Positions 31,164 through 40,151 of a stretch of DNA of 45,619 nucleotides are shown here, one piece after another (within the stretch, counting starts at the first letter, position 1; each line of letters begins with the position of its first letter). The notes below the pieces were generated by a model. The model was given only the letters and a program-made list of their open reading frames with translations, searched no databases and was not told where the DNA came from. The translations under genes were made by a program, and so were the position numbers. Source of the DNA: Glaesserella sp041817755 (GTDB lineage: Bacteria > Pseudomonadota > Gammaproteobacteria > Enterobacterales > Pasteurellaceae); contig NZ_JBGYBX010000047.1 in assembly GCF_041817755.1 (NCBI RefSeq), positions 1 to 45,619 on the forward strand, in the 5' to 3' direction.

Positions 31164-31664
31164 CGCAACATGGCTCTGAACCACCGACCGCAGACAGCGT
31201 TTAGCATCGTGACTGCGGTCATCTTGCCTCTCCGCGCGCTTTTGCAAAACTTTACTTAAAAATGTGACAAAGCACACAAAAACGCCAAAACCCGATGGAT
31301 TTATAGACAATAAATTTCAATAAATCTTTTTTTTGTAAAAAAATGCTGAAAACAGACCGCTTGTTTATTCCGATCTTCCCCTAAATCACACCTTCATCGC
31401 CGCTATGCAAAGGCAGCGTTACTGCCTTCAAAAACGAAGCGTAGTAAACTATTACTTGCGCTGATAACGGATTGCTAAGCGAGCTTGCTTAGCCCTGTTG
31501 TTGATACCAACTCATCTGATAGTTGCCATTCAAGGGCTCTGCGTCTTTTGTCGTATTCAAATAAGGAGAAAAATACGCCGACGGTTTTTTTACGGCATTG
31601 AATACTTGAATAAGTCTTGCATAATCAGAATGCGGGCATGAGTACAATAACCGGAGAATATATA
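31164..31664. other. 501-bp intergenic stretch without a recognisable gene
   Basis: Contains a hairpin GACCGCAG/CTGCGGTC (31186-31220) that may end uvrD mRNA although no T-run follows, and an uptake signal ACCGCTTGT at 31356-31364. From about 31380 the sequence is more GC-rich and has a minus-strand open stretch ending at the stop 31489-31491 (last residues YQMSWYQQQG) but without a sensible start. It could be a decayed gene or an unrecognised RNA leader; I cannot assign it. Confidence 0.5.
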
Positions 31665-32567
31665 ATGAAAAATGAAATTGAATTAAAACTCATGTTAAAT
31701 GAAAGCGCCATCCAAAGCATTAAAGATTGGATTAGCATACAACCCATTATCAAACATGAAAAATTTCTGTTAGAAAACAGCTACTATGACAATGGCGATC
31801 GCTTCTTTTCATCCCATGAAATGGGATTGCGCGTCAGAAAAAAAGACGATACGTTCGAAATGACCTTAAAAACAGGCGGGAAAACCATCGGCGGACTGCA
31901 TATTCGCCCGGAATACAACGTATCGTTACCGAATGCCAATCCCGATTTAAACCGACTCGCTACGGTCGGTACACTTCCCTTCCAAGCCGATTTGGCACAA
32001 TTACAAGCATCGTTAAAAACCATATTCAAAACCGATTTTATTCGGGAAAAATGGTTGGTTGAATTTGATTCCGTCGCCAAGATTGAGATCTGTTTGGATC
32101 AAGGACAAATCGAAAACCCGTTTATGAAAGAAAATCTTTGTGAAGTGGAGCTGGAACTCATTGAAGGCGATTTATCCCATCTGATCCGGCTACTCCGAAC
32201 CGTTCCTCTGCGTGACGGTATTTGGTTTAGCGCATTGAGTAAAGCCGAACGCGGCTATTTGTTAAATGATGCGGAAAAAGCCTCCAAAAATATCGATCTG
32301 CTGTTGAATGTTAATTTTGCCGAGCGGGCTTTTATCAGCATATATCAAATCGAACAATTCATTGCCGATTACATCCGTCGCTTGGATTATCATCCCGAAC
32401 TACTGAGTAAATTTTTCGAAGCCCATCAGCATTATGATCAGCAACTCCGCTTTAAAACCGAAATCAGTCGGGAAAACTGGCTTGCCGTGAAAGCCTTTTT
32501 AACCGGGGCAGACTATTTCTTACACAACATGCATGCCCTCGATAAAATTTGTCAGCAGCACCGCTGA
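31665..32567 (+). CDS. CYTH-domain protein (YgiF-like triphosphatase)
   Basis: A 300-residue protein starting MKNEIELKLML, the ExExK motif that defines CYTH tunnel enzymes. Later strands GLRVRKKDDTFEMTLKTGG and LCEVELELIEGD supply the other charged tunnel residues. YgiF of E. coli hydrolyses inorganic triphosphate. The part after about residue 205 is helical and may be a short or degenerate CHAD domain; E. coli YgiF is longer (about 430 residues). Start at 31665 is preferred over 31617 because CYTH begins there and GGAG lies upstream. Confidence 0.85.
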   Translation: MKNEIELKLMLNESAIQSIKDWISIQPIIKHEKFLLENSYYDNGDRFFSSHEMGLRVRKKDDTFEMTLKTGGKTIGGLHIRPEYNVSLPNANPDLNRLATVGTLPFQADLAQLQASLKTIFKTDFIREKWLVEFDSVAKIEICLDQGQIENPFMKENLCEVELELIEGDLSHLIRLLRTVPLRDGIWFSALSKAERGYLLNDAEKASKNIDLLLNVNFAERAFISIYQIEQFIADYIRRLDYHPELLSKFFEAHQHYDQQLRFKTEISRENWLAVKAFLTGADYFLHNMHALDKICQQHR

Positions 32568-32580
32568 TTATCCGCCGAGT

Positions 32581-32616
32581 CACGTTATGGAACCGCTTAT
32601 GCCGTTTCATAACGTG
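32581..32616. terminator. Hairpin between convergent CYTH and lysO-like genes
   Basis: CACGTTATG (32581-32589) pairs with CATAACGTG (32608-32616), with further GAA/TTC pairing inside. It lies between two convergent stops and probably limits read-through, although no T-run follows. Confidence 0.5.
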
Positions 32617-32623
32617 CGTCGGT

Positions 32624-33532
32624 TTAAGCCAGCCCGATAAAAAAAGCGAGTAAAATCGGCACCACCAAATTGACGATAAACCCAAAACTGATTGCCAACG
32701 GTACAATTTGAATACCGCCGGATTTTTGAATAATCGGCAAAGTTGCGTCCAATGACGTTGCGCCTCCCAAACCAACAGCGGTCGATGGAAATAACCGCAT
32801 GAAAAATGGAATGGCAAATAAACAAAAAATTTCGCGGGATAAATCGTTAAAGAAAGCAATGCTCCCGTAAACCGCACCCCAAGCGTCATTAACCAACACA
32901 CTGGACAAAGAATACCAACCAAAACCCGAGGCTAATGCCAAGGCGCGAATCATCGGTAAATCCAATACATACGATGCAATTACCCCACCGACTAATCCGC
33001 TGCCCATAAAGACCAATGATGTCAAAATCCCGCGTTGATTTAAAAAGACCTCTTTCAGCGGAATACCACTGTTACGCAATTGAATACCGACGCAAAAAAT
33101 CATCACGACCAGCACATAAGTACTGGAATGTAACGGAAAATCGACCAAACCTTTGGTAAAAAAACCGACTAAACCGCCGATAAATACCATTAAACACAGT
33201 TGTACGGACTCCATCAACACTTTCCAACGGGAAGGCAATGCCTCTAAATTGTGTGCTCGACGAGCCATCGGATAGCATTTATCAAAGATGACCAACGCAA
33301 TGATATTGCAGCCGTGTAAAATGACCGTCAACCCGAGCGACGTCGCCCCGATTTGCGGTAATGTCGTGGTCAACTCATCCAATTGTCCGAGCGAAATTCC
33401 CATAATCAATAAAATCAAATACAGACAATACATGGTGATGCGGTTTACCCATTGAAGTATGGCGTGGTTTGATACCCGAAACAAATAGCCGAAAAAAAGC
33501 GGCACAAAAGCAATCATAAGTCCGTAAAGCAT
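32624..33532 (-). CDS. lysO: LysO/YbjE family (DUF340) lysine exporter
   Basis: A 302-residue membrane protein with about eight to ten hydrophobic segments. The first part MLYGLMIAFVPLFFGYLFRV and the second half SGFGWYSLSSVLVNDAWGAVYGSI followed by FFNDLSREIF are the hallmark segments of LysO, which exports lysine and thialysine. I set the start at 33532, where the conserved region begins after a good AGGAG; a frame open to 33640 has no similarity and covers the upstream region of dinB. Family assignment is good; the substrate is taken from E. coli. Confidence 0.85.
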   Translation of the reverse strand: MLYGLMIAFVPLFFGYLFRVSNHAILQWVNRITMYCLYLILLIMGISLGQLDELTTTLPQIGATSLGLTVILHGCNIIALVIFDKCYPMARRAHNLEALPSRWKVLMESVQLCLMVFIGGLVGFFTKGLVDFPLHSSTYVLVVMIFCVGIQLRNSGIPLKEVFLNQRGILTSLVFMGSGLVGGVIASYVLDLPMIRALALASGFGWYSLSSVLVNDAWGAVYGSIAFFNDLSREIFCLFAIPFFMRLFPSTAVGLGGATSLDATLPIIQKSGGIQIVPLAISFGFIVNLVVPILLAFFIGLA

Positions 33533-33619
33533 ATTTTTTCTCCTTATAGTTAGGGCGAGAATTTTAATCCGAATCCGACAAAAACAAACTGGTTTTATAT
33601 ACAGCCATTTGTTATGATA

Positions 33620-33628
33620 ACAAGCGGT
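33620..33628 (+). repeat. Apl-type uptake signal upstream of dinB
   Basis: ACAAGCGGT followed by CATTTTTATC and TTTTGCA, in the divergent gap between the lysO-like gene and dinB. Confidence 0.8.
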
Positions 33629-33654
33629 CATTTTTATCATTTATTTTGCAACTC

Positions 33655-34725
33655 ATGGAAAACCAACGAAAAATCATTCATATTGATATGGACTGCTTCT
33701 ATGCTGCCGTTGAAATGCGCGAAAACCCTACGCTTATCGGCAAGCCCGTTGCCGTAGGCGGTAGCGCCGCACAACGCAGCGTATTGGCAACCTGTAACTA
33801 TGAAGCCCGCAAGTTCGGTTTACACAGTGCCATGGCGAGCGCTCAAGCATTGAAACTCTGCCCGAATTTGATTTTGTTGCCGGTCAACATGCCGCTCTAT
33901 AAGGAAGTTTCAGGGCAAATTCATCAAATCTTTAAACGTTATACCGATATTATCGAGCCTCTATCCTTAGATGAAGCGTATTTGGATGTGACCGATTGCC
34001 GACTCTGCTCCGGTTCCGCCACTTGGATTGCCCGGGAGATTCGCCAAGCTATTTGGGATGAACTAAAACTCACCGCGTCCGCCGGCGTTGCACCACTGAA
34101 ATTTTTAGCCAAAATCGCCTCGGAACAAAATAAACCTAACGGGCAATTTGTGATTCGACCGGAAGAAGTGTCAGGTTTCGTTTCGCAATTATCACTGAAA
34201 AAAATCCCCGGCGTGGGGAAAGTCACCTATGACAAGTTAACCCAACTCGGGCTCTATACCTGTGCCGATATTCAAAAAGCGGATCCGCAGCACATTTACC
34301 GACAATTCGGCAAGTTCGGACAACGTCTATGGGAGTTCAGCCACGGTATTGATCACCGAAAGGTAGAAGTTAATCGCCCGAGAAAATCCCTTACCGTTGA
34401 AAATACCTTGTTACAGGATATTGATCGGTTGGAGGATGCTGAGAAAATGATACAGTCCCAATATGCTCAACTGGTGTACCGTATTCAACGCCATTGGGGC
34501 GATATTCCGTTGTCGGCATTCAAAAAATTAAGCGTTAAATTAAAATTTGACGATTTCACTCAAACTACTCTTGAACGGACAACCGACGGTTTGTCATTCG
34601 ACGTATTTCGCACATTATTGAATCAAGTGTGGGTAAGACGCAACGGAAAAAGAATTCGGCTGTTGGGACTGGGGGTACATTTTCCGCAGTCCAAAACCAC
34701 CTCACAATTAAATTTATGGGAATAA
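33655..34725 (+). CDS. dinB: DNA polymerase IV DinB
   Basis: A 356-residue Y-family translesion polymerase. Catalytic acidic residues are in IIHIDMDCFYAAVEMRENP at the N-terminus and in PLSLDEAYLDVT near residue 100. The steric-gate region, SVLATCNYEARKFGLHSAM, the HhH segment KKIPGVGKVTYDKL and the little-finger domain are all present, and the C-terminus ends near the clamp-binding type QLNLWE motif. The start could also be 33646 (MQLMENQ); neither has a good ribosome site. No clear LexA box is seen upstream. Confidence 0.95.
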   Translation: MENQRKIIHIDMDCFYAAVEMRENPTLIGKPVAVGGSAAQRSVLATCNYEARKFGLHSAMASAQALKLCPNLILLPVNMPLYKEVSGQIHQIFKRYTDIIEPLSLDEAYLDVTDCRLCSGSATWIAREIRQAIWDELKLTASAGVAPLKFLAKIASEQNKPNGQFVIRPEEVSGFVSQLSLKKIPGVGKVTYDKLTQLGLYTCADIQKADPQHIYRQFGKFGQRLWEFSHGIDHRKVEVNRPRKSLTVENTLLQDIDRLEDAEKMIQSQYAQLVYRIQRHWGDIPLSAFKKLSVKLKFDDFTQTTLERTTDGLSFDVFRTLLNQVWVRRNGKRIRLLGLGVHFPQSKTTSQLNLWE

Positions 34726-34738
34726 TTCGTGTCCTAGT

Positions 34739-34765
34739 CTTGAATTTTTTCAAATTACCATTATG
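34739..34765 (+). promoter_or_regulatory. htpX: Candidate sigma-32-like promoter of htpX
   Basis: CTTGAAT (34739-34745) is followed after 12 nt by CCATTATG (34758-34765), a partial match to the heat-shock consensus CTTGAAA-13 to 17-CCCCAT. HtpX is heat- or envelope-stress induced in E. coli. About 87 nt of leader would follow. Confidence 0.35.
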
Positions 34766-34851
34766 TTAGGCGTTCGGTGAATATCCACCGAATACAATAA
34801 TGCTAAGAAATCTCTTTCTTAACGACTTAACTACTTTGGAGAATTATCTAT

Positions 34852-35703
34852 ATGATGCGTATTGCACTTTTCCTTGCAACTAACTTCGCCGTTATGATTG
34901 TACTAGGAATTATTCTAAGCGTAACGGGGATTGCCGGAAACAGTACGGGCGGTATTTTGATTATGGCACTGCTGTTCGGTTTCACCGGTTCGTTAATTTC
35001 ATTATTTCTATCCAAAAGCATGGCTCTCCGCTCCGTCGGAGCCGAAATCATCACCGAACCGCGTAATAATGCGGAGCGTTGGTTGGTGGAAACGGTAAAA
35101 CGCCAATCACAACAAGCCGGTATTCCGATGCCGGATGTAGCGATTTATCATTCCGCCGATGTGAACGCTTTTGCAACCGGTGCCACCAAAAACAACTCTC
35201 TCGTTGCGGTCAGCACAGGCTTACTTAACAACATGACGCAAGAGGAAGCCGAAGCGGTAGTGGCACACGAAGTGGCGCACATTGCCAACGGCGATATGGT
35301 TACCATGACATTATTACAAGGCGTTCTCAACACATTTGTCATTTTCTTATCCCGTATGATCGCAACCGCCGTATCCAGTTCACGCAGTGATAACGGCGAA
35401 AGTCAGAACAACGGAATGTATTTCCTTGTTTCCATGGTTCTTGAAGTACTCTTCGGCGTCTTAGCGACAATTATTGCCATGTGGTTCTCCCGCTACCGTG
35501 AATTCCGAGCCGATGCAGGCTCAGCAAGCCTTGTCGGTAAAGAAAAAATGATTGCCGCATTACAACGCTTACAGAAAGTACACGAGCCGGAAGAATTACC
35601 GGGTTCACTCAATGCCATGATGATTAACGGCAAACGCAAAGAACTCTTTATGAGCCACCCGCCGTTAGAAAAACGTATTGAAGCACTAAGAAATCTTCCG
35701 TAA
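34852..35703 (+). CDS. htpX: Membrane zinc metalloprotease HtpX
   Basis: A 283-residue M48B protease that cleaves misfolded inner-membrane proteins together with FtsH. It has two N-terminal membrane segments (about 5-25 and 33-53), the zinc motif HEVAH at 139-143, a third membrane segment, and the third ligand region SRYREFRADAGSA near 213-225. All catalytic residues are intact. The start at 34852 follows GGAG. The hflK-hflC genes nearby on the chromosome encode the FtsH regulator. Confidence 0.96.
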   Translation: MMRIALFLATNFAVMIVLGIILSVTGIAGNSTGGILIMALLFGFTGSLISLFLSKSMALRSVGAEIITEPRNNAERWLVETVKRQSQQAGIPMPDVAIYHSADVNAFATGATKNNSLVAVSTGLLNNMTQEEAEAVVAHEVAHIANGDMVTMTLLQGVLNTFVIFLSRMIATAVSSSRSDNGESQNNGMYFLVSMVLEVLFGVLATIIAMWFSRYREFRADAGSASLVGKEKMIAALQRLQKVHEPEELPGSLNAMMINGKRKELFMSHPPLEKRIEALRNLP

Positions 35704-35706
35704 AAA

Positions 35707-35738
35707 AAATCAGGATGCCGAGGCATCCTGATTTTTTT
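35707..35738. terminator. Bidirectional terminator between htpX and the perM-like gene
   Basis: AAATCAGGATGCC/GGCATCCTGATTT with a 2-nt loop, flanked by A8 on one side and T7 on the other, lying between two convergent genes. Confidence 0.92.
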
Positions 35739-35745
35739 ATCGTAC

Positions 35746-36801
35746 TTATTGATGATTTTGCTCTTCCGCCACATCCCCCAATAATCCGGCATAATGAACC
35801 GTTTTCCGACTGGATTCCAGGGCGATTTTCAGTACCATCGTTAACGGAACGGACAACAGCATACCAACCGTACCGAGCAGCCATCCCCAAAACAATAAAG
35901 ACAAAAACACCACCAAGGTAGAAAGCCCCAAAGTTCGTCCCATCATACGCGGTTCCAACACATTGCCGATCACCATATTAATCGCAATCACCCCTGCCGC
36001 AACACCTAATCCGACGGAGAATCCGTTAAGCAACAATGCCTGCACCACAATCGGCACTCCGGCAATAATGGAACCGATATTCGGAATGTAATTCAGCAGA
36101 AATCCCAAGGTTCCCCATAACACCGCATATTGCACACCGGCAAGTTCGAGTAATAACCAAATACAGGCGCCGGTTAACAGACTAATAAAGGTTTTAACGC
36201 CTAAATAGCTGATCACGCCTTGTAACACTCGGTTAATATGACTTTCGTTTGATGCCACATCTTTATGATTACCGCTCATGGCTAAGGCTAAACGATGTTT
36301 GGCGATAGGCGCTTCCAACAACATAAAAACGACCACCAACAATAACACAAAAATATTCGTCACCACGCCGGAGAAACTCAGCAATAATCGACTGACATAA
36401 TTCATGATAGCGCTCGGATCAAAATGTTCCAAGATGCCGTCTCTGGAAATCTCTATCGGGATATTCCATTTTTGAGCCAGTTGCGACAACGTGCTGATTC
36501 GTTCTGACAACAATACTTTATATTGCGGAATGGATGCCGTGAATTCTCTCACCGTACTATTAATCAAACCGGCAAGAAAAAAGAAAATAACGACAAACAG
36601 CACAAATAGCAAGGTAATCGCCAACCACTGCGGAATTTTACGATCCGTCATAAATTTAACGATTGGCGAACAAATAATCGCAATAAATAATGATAACAAA
36701 AACGGAATGACAATTTCCGCCGCTAATTTGACCCCGGCTAAGATCACCACAACCGCAGCCGTTGCCACCAAAATTCGGGTTAATGAAGAAGTATTTTCCA
36801 T
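35746..36801 (-). CDS. AI-2E/PerM family transporter
   Basis: A 351-residue inner-membrane protein with about seven to eight hydrophobic segments: the N-terminal pair (15-40), FIAIICSPIV, a periplasmic stretch between about 90 and 150, and the conserved C-terminal block GTLGFLLNYIPNIGSIIAGV followed by NVLEPRMMGRTLGLSTLVVF. This block defines the family containing TqsA, PerM and YdiK. Functions differ (autoinducer export, permease-like, sodium-proton exchange), so none is assigned. It ends in the terminator shared with htpX. Confidence 0.88.
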   Translation of the reverse strand: MENTSSLTRILVATAAVVVILAGVKLAAEIVIPFLLSLFIAIICSPIVKFMTDRKIPQWLAITLLFVLFVVIFFFLAGLINSTVREFTASIPQYKVLLSERISTLSQLAQKWNIPIEISRDGILEHFDPSAIMNYVSRLLLSFSGVVTNIFVLLLVVVFMLLEAPIAKHRLALAMSGNHKDVASNESHINRVLQGVISYLGVKTFISLLTGACIWLLLELAGVQYAVLWGTLGFLLNYIPNIGSIIAGVPIVVQALLLNGFSVGLGVAAGVIAINMVIGNVLEPRMMGRTLGLSTLVVFLSLLFWGWLLGTVGMLLSVPLTMVLKIALESSRKTVHYAGLLGDVAEEQNHQ

Positions 36802-36825
36802 TATCTTTTCTCTTATCGGATGAAT

Positions 36826-36883
36826 ACAAGCGGTCGGTTTTGCGAAACTTTTTGCAAAAAAATCATGAAAACCGACCGCTTGT
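36826..36883. terminator. Inverted pair of uptake signals
   Basis: ACAAGCGGTCGGTTTT (36826-36841) and AAAACCGACCGCTTGT (36868-36883) form a 16-bp perfect stem between cytochrome b562 and the perM-like gene. It lies 5 nt past the stop of the former and probably terminates it on the minus strand. Confidence 0.7.
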
Positions 36884-36888
36884 TTCAG

Positions 36889-37260
36889 TTATTTATATTC
36901 GGTGTGATACATTTTTTTCAACTGATTCAACTTGGTTGCCGTCGCTTTCGCTTCTTCAAGTTTACCTTGCTCTGCTAATGATTTCGCTTCGGTAACGACA
37001 TCAATAACTTCCTGCATTCCTTTCTGATAGCCGCCCAAACGCGCCTGATCATCCTTCAAACTTTTCGGTACCGATCCTTGTGCCGTTTTCGCTGCACTCA
37101 GGAATTTATCCGCACTTTGTTGAAATGCTTCTGTTGAATTCGCATTCAACAATTGTCCCACTTCACGATTCATTTGGAACATTTCCATCGACACATTCGC
37201 TGCCGCCGTGACTGAAATTGCCATACCGCATACGGCAATGAGCTGTTTTAATAATTTCAT
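36889..37260 (-). CDS. cybC: Soluble cytochrome b562 (periplasmic)
   Basis: A 123-residue protein with a signal peptide (KLLKQLIAVCGMAISVTAAA) followed by a four-helix-bundle sequence. The axial haem ligands of the E. coli protein are Met7 and His102 of the mature chain; here a cluster of Met residues (VSMEMFQMNREV) starts the mature part, and the C-terminal MYHTEYK supplies the histidine. The internal helix EAKSLAEQGKLEEAKATATK is also family-like. The start at 37260 follows AGGAG. Its role in electron transfer is uncertain even in E. coli. Confidence 0.85.
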   Translation of the reverse strand: MKLLKQLIAVCGMAISVTAAANVSMEMFQMNREVGQLLNANSTEAFQQSADKFLSAAKTAQGSVPKSLKDDQARLGGYQKGMQEVIDVVTEAKSLAEQGKLEEAKATATKLNQLKKMYHTEYK

Positions 37261-37275
37261 CTTTGCTCCTATAAA

Positions 37276-37308
37276 AAAGACGCGAGGTATCAACCACCCC
37301 ACGTCTTT
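37276..37308 (-). terminator. Terminator of fabB
   Basis: On the minus strand AAAGACGTGGGG pairs with CCTCGCGTCTTT (12 bp, two G-U pairs) and is followed by a T-run; it lies 33 nt after the fabB stop and just ahead of cybC. Confidence 0.7.
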
Positions 37309-37341
37309 ATAACAAATTTAACCGGATAATCAAGCGACCGA

Positions 37342-38562
37342 TTAACCTTTATATTTTTGGAATACTAAGCACGCATTGGTTCCGCCAAAACCGAAACTGT
37401 TAGACATCACGGTCGTTAAGGCTTTGTCTTGACGCTCAGTGACAATATTCATGCCTTCCGCTTGTTCATCCAATGTTTCGATATTAATGCTTGGTGCAAT
37501 AAAATCATTGTCCAACATGATAAGCGAATAAATGGCTTCGTGTGCGCCGGCTGCACCGAGCGAGTGACCGGTCATGGATTTGGTTGATGAAATTGCCGGT
37601 GTTTTACCCGCAAAGACGTTTCTGATTGCGCCGAGCTCTTTCACATCACCGACCGGCGTTGAGGTACCGTGTACGTTGATGTATTCGATGTCACCGTCCA
37701 CCGTTGCCATCGCCTGCTTCATACAACGCTCCGCACCTTCACCGCTTGGCGCCACCATATCATAACCGTCGGAAGTCGCACCGTACCCGACGATTTCCGC
37801 ATAGATTTTCGCACCACGGGCTAATGCATGTTCTAATTCTTCCACTACTACAACAGCACCACCGCCTGAAATGACGAAACCGTCACGGTTTGCATCGTAA
37901 GCACGAGAAGCTTTGGTCGGCGTATCATTGTATTTGCTTGAAACGGCACCCATCGCATCAAACTGCGTTGCGCCTTCCCAACACAACTCTTCCGCCCCAC
38001 CGGCAAAAACAATATCCTGTTTACCCAATTGGATGAGTTCCATCGCATGACCGATACAGTGTGCGGAAGTTGCACAAGCCGAACTGATTGAATAGTTCAC
38101 GCCACGAATTTTAAACGGGGTTGCCAAACATGCCGATACGCTTGACGCCATGGTTTTTGTTACCGCATAAGGTCCGACTGCTTTTACGCCGCGAGGGCTA
38201 CGAACCGCATCGCAGGCGGCAACTTGCCAACGCGCCGAACCGGTACCCGCACCGATAACCAAGCCGGTACGTTCATGAGAAATGTGTTCTTCCGTTAAAC
38301 CTGAATCTTCAATCGCTTCTTTCATTGAAAGATACGCATACGCTGCCGCATCGCCCATAAAACGGAAAATTTTACGGTCAATTAACTCTGCCGGATTTAA
38401 TTTGATTGTTCCCGCAACTTGGCTGCGCATCCCTGCTTCCGCAAAGCTAGGAACAAATTCAATACCGGATTTCCCTTCACGTAACGAGGCTAAAACTTCT
38501 TCCTTATTATTATTGCCGATACTTGAAATGATGCCTAAACCGGTAATTACAACTCTTTTCAT
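37342..38562 (-). CDS. fabB: 3-oxoacyl-ACP synthase I FabB
   Basis: A 406-residue condensing enzyme needed for unsaturated fatty acid synthesis. The catalytic cysteine is Cys163 in SISSACATSAH; the two histidines lie in NVHGTSTPVGD and SMTGHSLGAAG. The N-terminus MKRVVITGLGIISSIGNN and the TKTMASSVSACLATPF segment distinguish FabB from FabF. An AGG-containing ribosome site precedes the ATG. No FadR or FabR site is convincing upstream. Confidence 0.96.
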   Translation of the reverse strand: MKRVVITGLGIISSIGNNNKEEVLASLREGKSGIEFVPSFAEAGMRSQVAGTIKLNPAELIDRKIFRFMGDAAAYAYLSMKEAIEDSGLTEEHISHERTGLVIGAGTGSARWQVAACDAVRSPRGVKAVGPYAVTKTMASSVSACLATPFKIRGVNYSISSACATSAHCIGHAMELIQLGKQDIVFAGGAEELCWEGATQFDAMGAVSSKYNDTPTKASRAYDANRDGFVISGGGAVVVVEELEHALARGAKIYAEIVGYGATSDGYDMVAPSGEGAERCMKQAMATVDGDIEYINVHGTSTPVGDVKELGAIRNVFAGKTPAISSTKSMTGHSLGAAGAHEAIYSLIMLDNDFIAPSINIETLDEQAEGMNIVTERQDKALTTVMSNSFGFGGTNACLVFQKYKG

Positions 38563-38686
38563 TCTTTTTCCTCTGAGTTTATTGTTTAGATTAAAAAAGC
38601 TTATCTATTCTACCCGATTTCACTACAGGTAAGAACCTTTTAATACTGACAAGTGGTCAGATCTGAATAACATTTTGCATATAAAA

Positions 38687-38710
38687 ATACCCCCTATATA
38701 CAGGGGATAT
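38687..38710 (-). terminator. Terminator of purA
   Basis: Minus-strand stem ATATCCCC/GGGGGTAT (one wobble pair) with an 8-nt loop, followed by TTTTTATATG, 7 nt after the purA stop. Confidence 0.7.
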
Positions 38711-38716
38711 GACGGG

Positions 38717-40015
38717 TTATGCGGCAAACGGATCACGCAGAATCATCGTTTCAACCCGATCCGGACCGGTTGAAAGGATATCGACCGGCACACCTAATAC
38801 TTGTTCAATGCGTTTGATATAGTTGATTGCATTTTGCGGTAAGTCTTCTAACTTCGTGACGCGGAAGGTATTTTCTTTCCAACCCGGTAACGTTTCATAG
38901 ATCGGTTCGACGCCTTCCCAATCCGCTGCGGCAAGCGGTGAATATTCGACAATGTCACCATTCGGCAATTTATACGCCACACAGATTTTTAATTCGTCAA
39001 AACCGTCCAATACGTCTAATTTGGTCATACAGAAACCGGAAATCGAATTGATTTGGATCGCGCGACGCACGGCAACGGCGTCAAACCAACCACAACGGCG
39101 CGGACGACCGGTGACCGCACCGAACTCATTTCCTTTGCGGGCAATTTCTGCGCCGATGTCATCGAACAGTTCCGTAGTAAACGGACCTGAGCCGACACGG
39201 GTACAATACGCTTTAATGATACCGAGAACATAATCAAGGTTACGCGGACCGAAACCCGAACCGGTCGCTACACCGCCTGCAGTCGTATTGGAACTGGTGA
39301 CAAACGGATAAGTACCATGGTCAATGTCTAACATGGTCCCCTGAGCGCCTTCAAATAAAATGTTGTCGCCATTGGCTCGGGCTTTATGCAAGAGCGTCGT
39401 GATGTCGGCAACCATACCGGTGATAATATCCGCTACGGCAAATACGTCGTCTAACGTTTTTTGGTAATCGACAGGCTCGACTTTATAATAGTGAACAAGC
39501 TGGAAATTATAGTATTCAAGAATTGTTTTCAGCTTTTCGGCAAAGCTTTCACGATTAAACAAATCGCTGACACGCAAACCGCGACGAGCCACTTTATCCT
39601 CATAAGCCGGACCGATACCACGCCCTGTCGTACCGATTTTGTTTTTGCCTAACGCAGCTTCACGGGCATGATCCATCACAACGTGATACGGTAAAATTAA
39701 CGGACACGCTTCGGAAATTTTTAAGCGATCGCGCACATTAATTCCACGAGATTCCAATTCGCCCATTTCTTGCATTAAAGCGGATGGTGAAAGCACGACG
39801 CCGTTACCGATTAAGCAGGTCACGTTTTCACGTAAAATCCCTGACGGAATTAAGCGTAACACGGTTTTTTCACCGTTAATAATCAAGGTATGACCGGCAT
39901 TATGCCCGCCCTGATAGCGCACTACGTATTTCACACGATCCGTTAACAGATCAACGATTTTACCTTTCCCTTCGTCACCCCATTGAGCGCCGAGAATTGC
40001 AACACTTTTACCCAT
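38717..40015 (-). CDS. purA: Adenylosuccinate synthetase PurA
   Basis: Joins IMP and aspartate with GTP in the first step to AMP. The 432-residue protein starts MGKSVAILGAQWGDEGKGK (catalytic Asp in the P-loop), has GGHNAGHT (catalytic His), GTTGRGIGPAYEDK, the GAQGTMLDIDHGTYPFVTS segment, the aspartate-binding TVTGRPRRCGWFD-like block (read here as AVTGRPRRCGWFD) and ends STGPDRVETMILRDPF. It follows hflC, the order seen in many gammaproteobacteria. Confidence 0.98.
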   Translation of the reverse strand: MGKSVAILGAQWGDEGKGKIVDLLTDRVKYVVRYQGGHNAGHTLIINGEKTVLRLIPSGILRENVTCLIGNGVVLSPSALMQEMGELESRGINVRDRLKISEACPLILPYHVVMDHAREAALGKNKIGTTGRGIGPAYEDKVARRGLRVSDLFNRESFAEKLKTILEYYNFQLVHYYKVEPVDYQKTLDDVFAVADIITGMVADITTLLHKARANGDNILFEGAQGTMLDIDHGTYPFVTSSNTTAGGVATGSGFGPRNLDYVLGIIKAYCTRVGSGPFTTELFDDIGAEIARKGNEFGAVTGRPRRCGWFDAVAVRRAIQINSISGFCMTKLDVLDGFDELKICVAYKLPNGDIVEYSPLAAADWEGVEPIYETLPGWKENTFRVTKLEDLPQNAINYIKRIEQVLGVPVDILSTGPDRVETMILRDPFAA

Positions 40016-40079
40016 ATAAAAAAACCCTCGAGTTAGTTAGGCTAACGCAGATCATTTTGCAAAATATTATGCAAAAGTG

Positions 40080-40088
40080 ACCGCTTGT
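40080..40088 (-). repeat. Apl-type uptake signal between hflC and purA
   Basis: ACCGCTTGT with an ATTTTGCAAAATATTATGCA tail before it on the plus strand. Confidence 0.8.
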
Positions 40089-40118
40089 TTAATCCATATT
40101 CATGAATAATACATAAAA

Positions 40119-40141
40119 AAGACCCGAAGGATTCGGGTCTT
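40119..40141 (-). terminator. Terminator of hflKC
   Basis: AAGACCCGAA/TTCGGGTCTT with a 3-nt loop and a T6 tract on the minus strand, 11 nt beyond the hflC stop. Confidence 0.88.
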
Positions 40142-40151
40142 ACAGATACAG

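Noticed and set aside
31489..31660. Minus-strand gene ending at 31489
   Set aside because: No start codon with a ribosome site, and the frame continues antisense into the CYTH gene; kept only as an unexplained fragment.
38645..38665. FadR/FabR-like operator upstream of fabB
   Set aside because: ACAAGTGGTC followed by an ATTTTGCATA tail is better explained as a decayed uptake signal, and the match to the FadR consensus is poor.
40040..40062. PurR box upstream of purA
   Set aside because: ACGCAGATCATTTTGC misses several defined consensus positions, and its second half is the tail of the uptake signal at 40080.
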